Part shown: piece by piece, positions 62,743 through 64,000 of the stretch
Layout of the letters: the number at the start of each line of letters is the position of its first letter
Numbering within the stretch: the stretch's first letter is position 1
Source: Scylla paramamosain
Taxonomy: Eukaryota; Arthropoda; Malacostraca; Decapoda; Portunidae
Direction of reading: 5' to 3'
NCBI RefSeq assembly: GCF_035594125.1
Contig: NC_087198.1
Location: 1,795,279-1,859,278, forward strand
DNA length: 64,000 nucleotides
Program-made: the position numbers and the translations under genes
Notes under the pieces: generated by a model
Told to the model about the DNA's origin: nothing
The model's database searches: none
What the model saw: only the letters and a program-made list of their open reading frames with translations

Positions 62743-64000
62743 TCGCGGCGATAGCTATAGGAAATTGTCTATCTACCGACATAGGTACCAGGACGAACCC
62801 TTCCTCCCCAAGGGTCCACTCCAGTCCCTGGGTGTGAGGGCAGTGACGATGCAACCTTGCCGCGCCTCACACGGGTTGCCATGAGCAATGACCCACCACA
62901 CTCCACTCCCCAACCACTGTCATGACGTGAGCCTTTTCTCCCCTAAAGGACCCCTCGTGCTGCCAGTGTCTGGTGCATGGTGCACGGTGTGCCCTCGTTC
63001 ATGGCGAGCTGTTCAGCTCGGCGTCATCATAATCAAAGGACCAGTACACGCCCTCCACCAGATTCTATGGAAAGAGCCCTTACTCCCCATAAGGACTCCC
63101 CCCTCCGGGCAACATCAGGTGAATGGCAGACATTGATCTCTTGCTTATGGCGACCCCTTGCCTAGTGCGAGGCGCTTCAAGTGGACGACTACTATTGAAG
63201 CTTGAGGCCGCAAAGGAAAAGAAGGACCTGCTGCCAGTTCTCTGCCTTGGGCCCCAGGCCGGACTCGACAGCCACCTTCTCCCACTGTGCGGCGCTCAAG
63301 GCTGTCACGGCCCTCAAAGAAATTTGGTCGAAAGTTCTCAAACGTCATTTAAATTTTGATCTGAATATAAAATCGTCGATGGTAAATGAAAAATGGTTTT
63401 GCCTTGACAGTGTGCAAGAGTGAGCTGATCAATGAAACAAGATGAGGCAGCTTTGCTCAGGAGTATTTGAGTGTACCTTGCGTGTTTGCTGCCCGTGAAT
63501 ATGCGCATGTTCGTGTGTGACTAGATAGAAACAGTAATCCAATGGTGTGCCTACTTAATGGGGAACTTTACAAGATTAAATACATTTCTGGATGAGTGGA
63601 CGTAGGTTCGCATACCTTGTACACGAACTGTCATCTGTTGACCTACTTTTTTTTTTTTTTTTGATAGCTGCTATTTATGCTCTTTAAAAAGTAAGAATTA
63701 GATCGTCAGAGTTTTTTTCTTTCACTCATTTTTTTTTTTTTCGAAATGCAAACTTTTGAGTGTAGCCAGCTTGTTTCAGTTGTGTGAGTGTTTGGTGTAG
63801 TGTTTGGACCAACATAATGTGATGGTTGACAGTTAAATCATGGTGATTTAAACGCTTTAAATTATAATATGCTGGTCCTTCGTGACAATGAATAACATAA
63901 TTTTCCGTAGCTTCTCTTTGAATGATGAGTTGCAGTGTTCCAGTGTTTCACGATTTCTTGTGTGTGCGTCACAATAACGCCAATCTCCACCTTTCTTCAC
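62743..64000. other. Mixed-composition region without recognisable gene
   Basis: 62,760-63,330 is GC-richer with short open frames up to 82 codons on both strands, none recognised. T runs are at about 63,648-63,662 and 63,731-63,741. The region may be flanking single-copy sequence or an old repeat; the sequence alone cannot decide. Confidence 0.4.
63694..63716 (+). repeat. Solitary degenerate piece of the 62-bp minisatellite
   Basis: GAATTAGATCGTCAGAGTT resembles the unit start GAACTAGACCGTCAGAGTT with two changes, about 1.75 kb downstream of the array. Confidence 0.6.

Noticed and set aside
62888..63423. Short open frames of 60-82 codons as host exons
   Set aside because: No recognisable domain, overlapping frames on both strands, and no convincing splice or start context; left as unassigned.

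Overview
The window looks like repeat-rich, gene-poor nuclear DNA of an arthropod, most likely a decapod crustacean (crab-like). This rests on the two non-LTR retrotransposon proteins, which resemble families I associate with decapod genomes (recognised from memory, not searched), and on the many microsatellites and minisatellites. I see no convincing host protein-coding gene, tRNA, rRNA, CRISPR array, bacterial operon or virus. Nearly all open reading frames are by-products of repeats.

Positions 139-54,912 are one AT-rich satellite domain. Its higher-order unit is about 1.1 kb and holds about eleven diverged monomers of roughly 85-100 bp plus one half monomer. Each starts near AAAAACACTCAAAA and carries GGTAATGT-like, TTTGCATGC-like and TTTTAGCGTTTTGGTA-like blocks. 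The array runs in both orientations, with about 18 orientation switches. Most switches use only three recurring junction types, here called J1, J2 and J3. On a larger scale there is a palindrome of nearly 15 kb per arm (6,068-20,735 against 21,431-37,618), a second palindrome of about 2.5 kb per arm (38,866-41,405 against 44,609-47,186), and a 7.1-kb direct duplication (29,370-36,523 and 47,241-54,369). Several small foldback scars with 4-nt loops, one of which contains captured retroelement sequence, suggest that snap-back or template-switch repair helped shape the array.

Four insertions interrupt the satellite: a LINE 3' end with poly(A) at 1-138, a short retroposon-like insert at 8,994-9,285, an RTE-like retrotransposon at 24,015-26,199 with a 6-bp target duplication, and a 5'-truncated LINE at 38,339-38,604 with a 5-bp target duplication. 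The RTE element is absent from the mirror site at 17.66 kb, so it arrived after the large palindrome formed or was removed from one arm.

Positions 54,913-64,000 are a different landscape: a polypyrimidine tract and (AT)50, a 208-bp foldback/MITE-like element, a 62-bp minisatellite, a decayed reverse-transcriptase fragment with a (TTA)n run, and a nearly full-length but frameshifted jockey/CR1-like LINE on the minus strand (57,380-60,426 plus probable 5' UTR). They are followed by (GA)50, a ten-copy 62-bp minisatellite, a 19/21-bp minisatellite, and about 1.2 kb without a recognisable feature. The LINE at 57-60 kb belongs to the same family as the two short LINE fragments inside the satellite.
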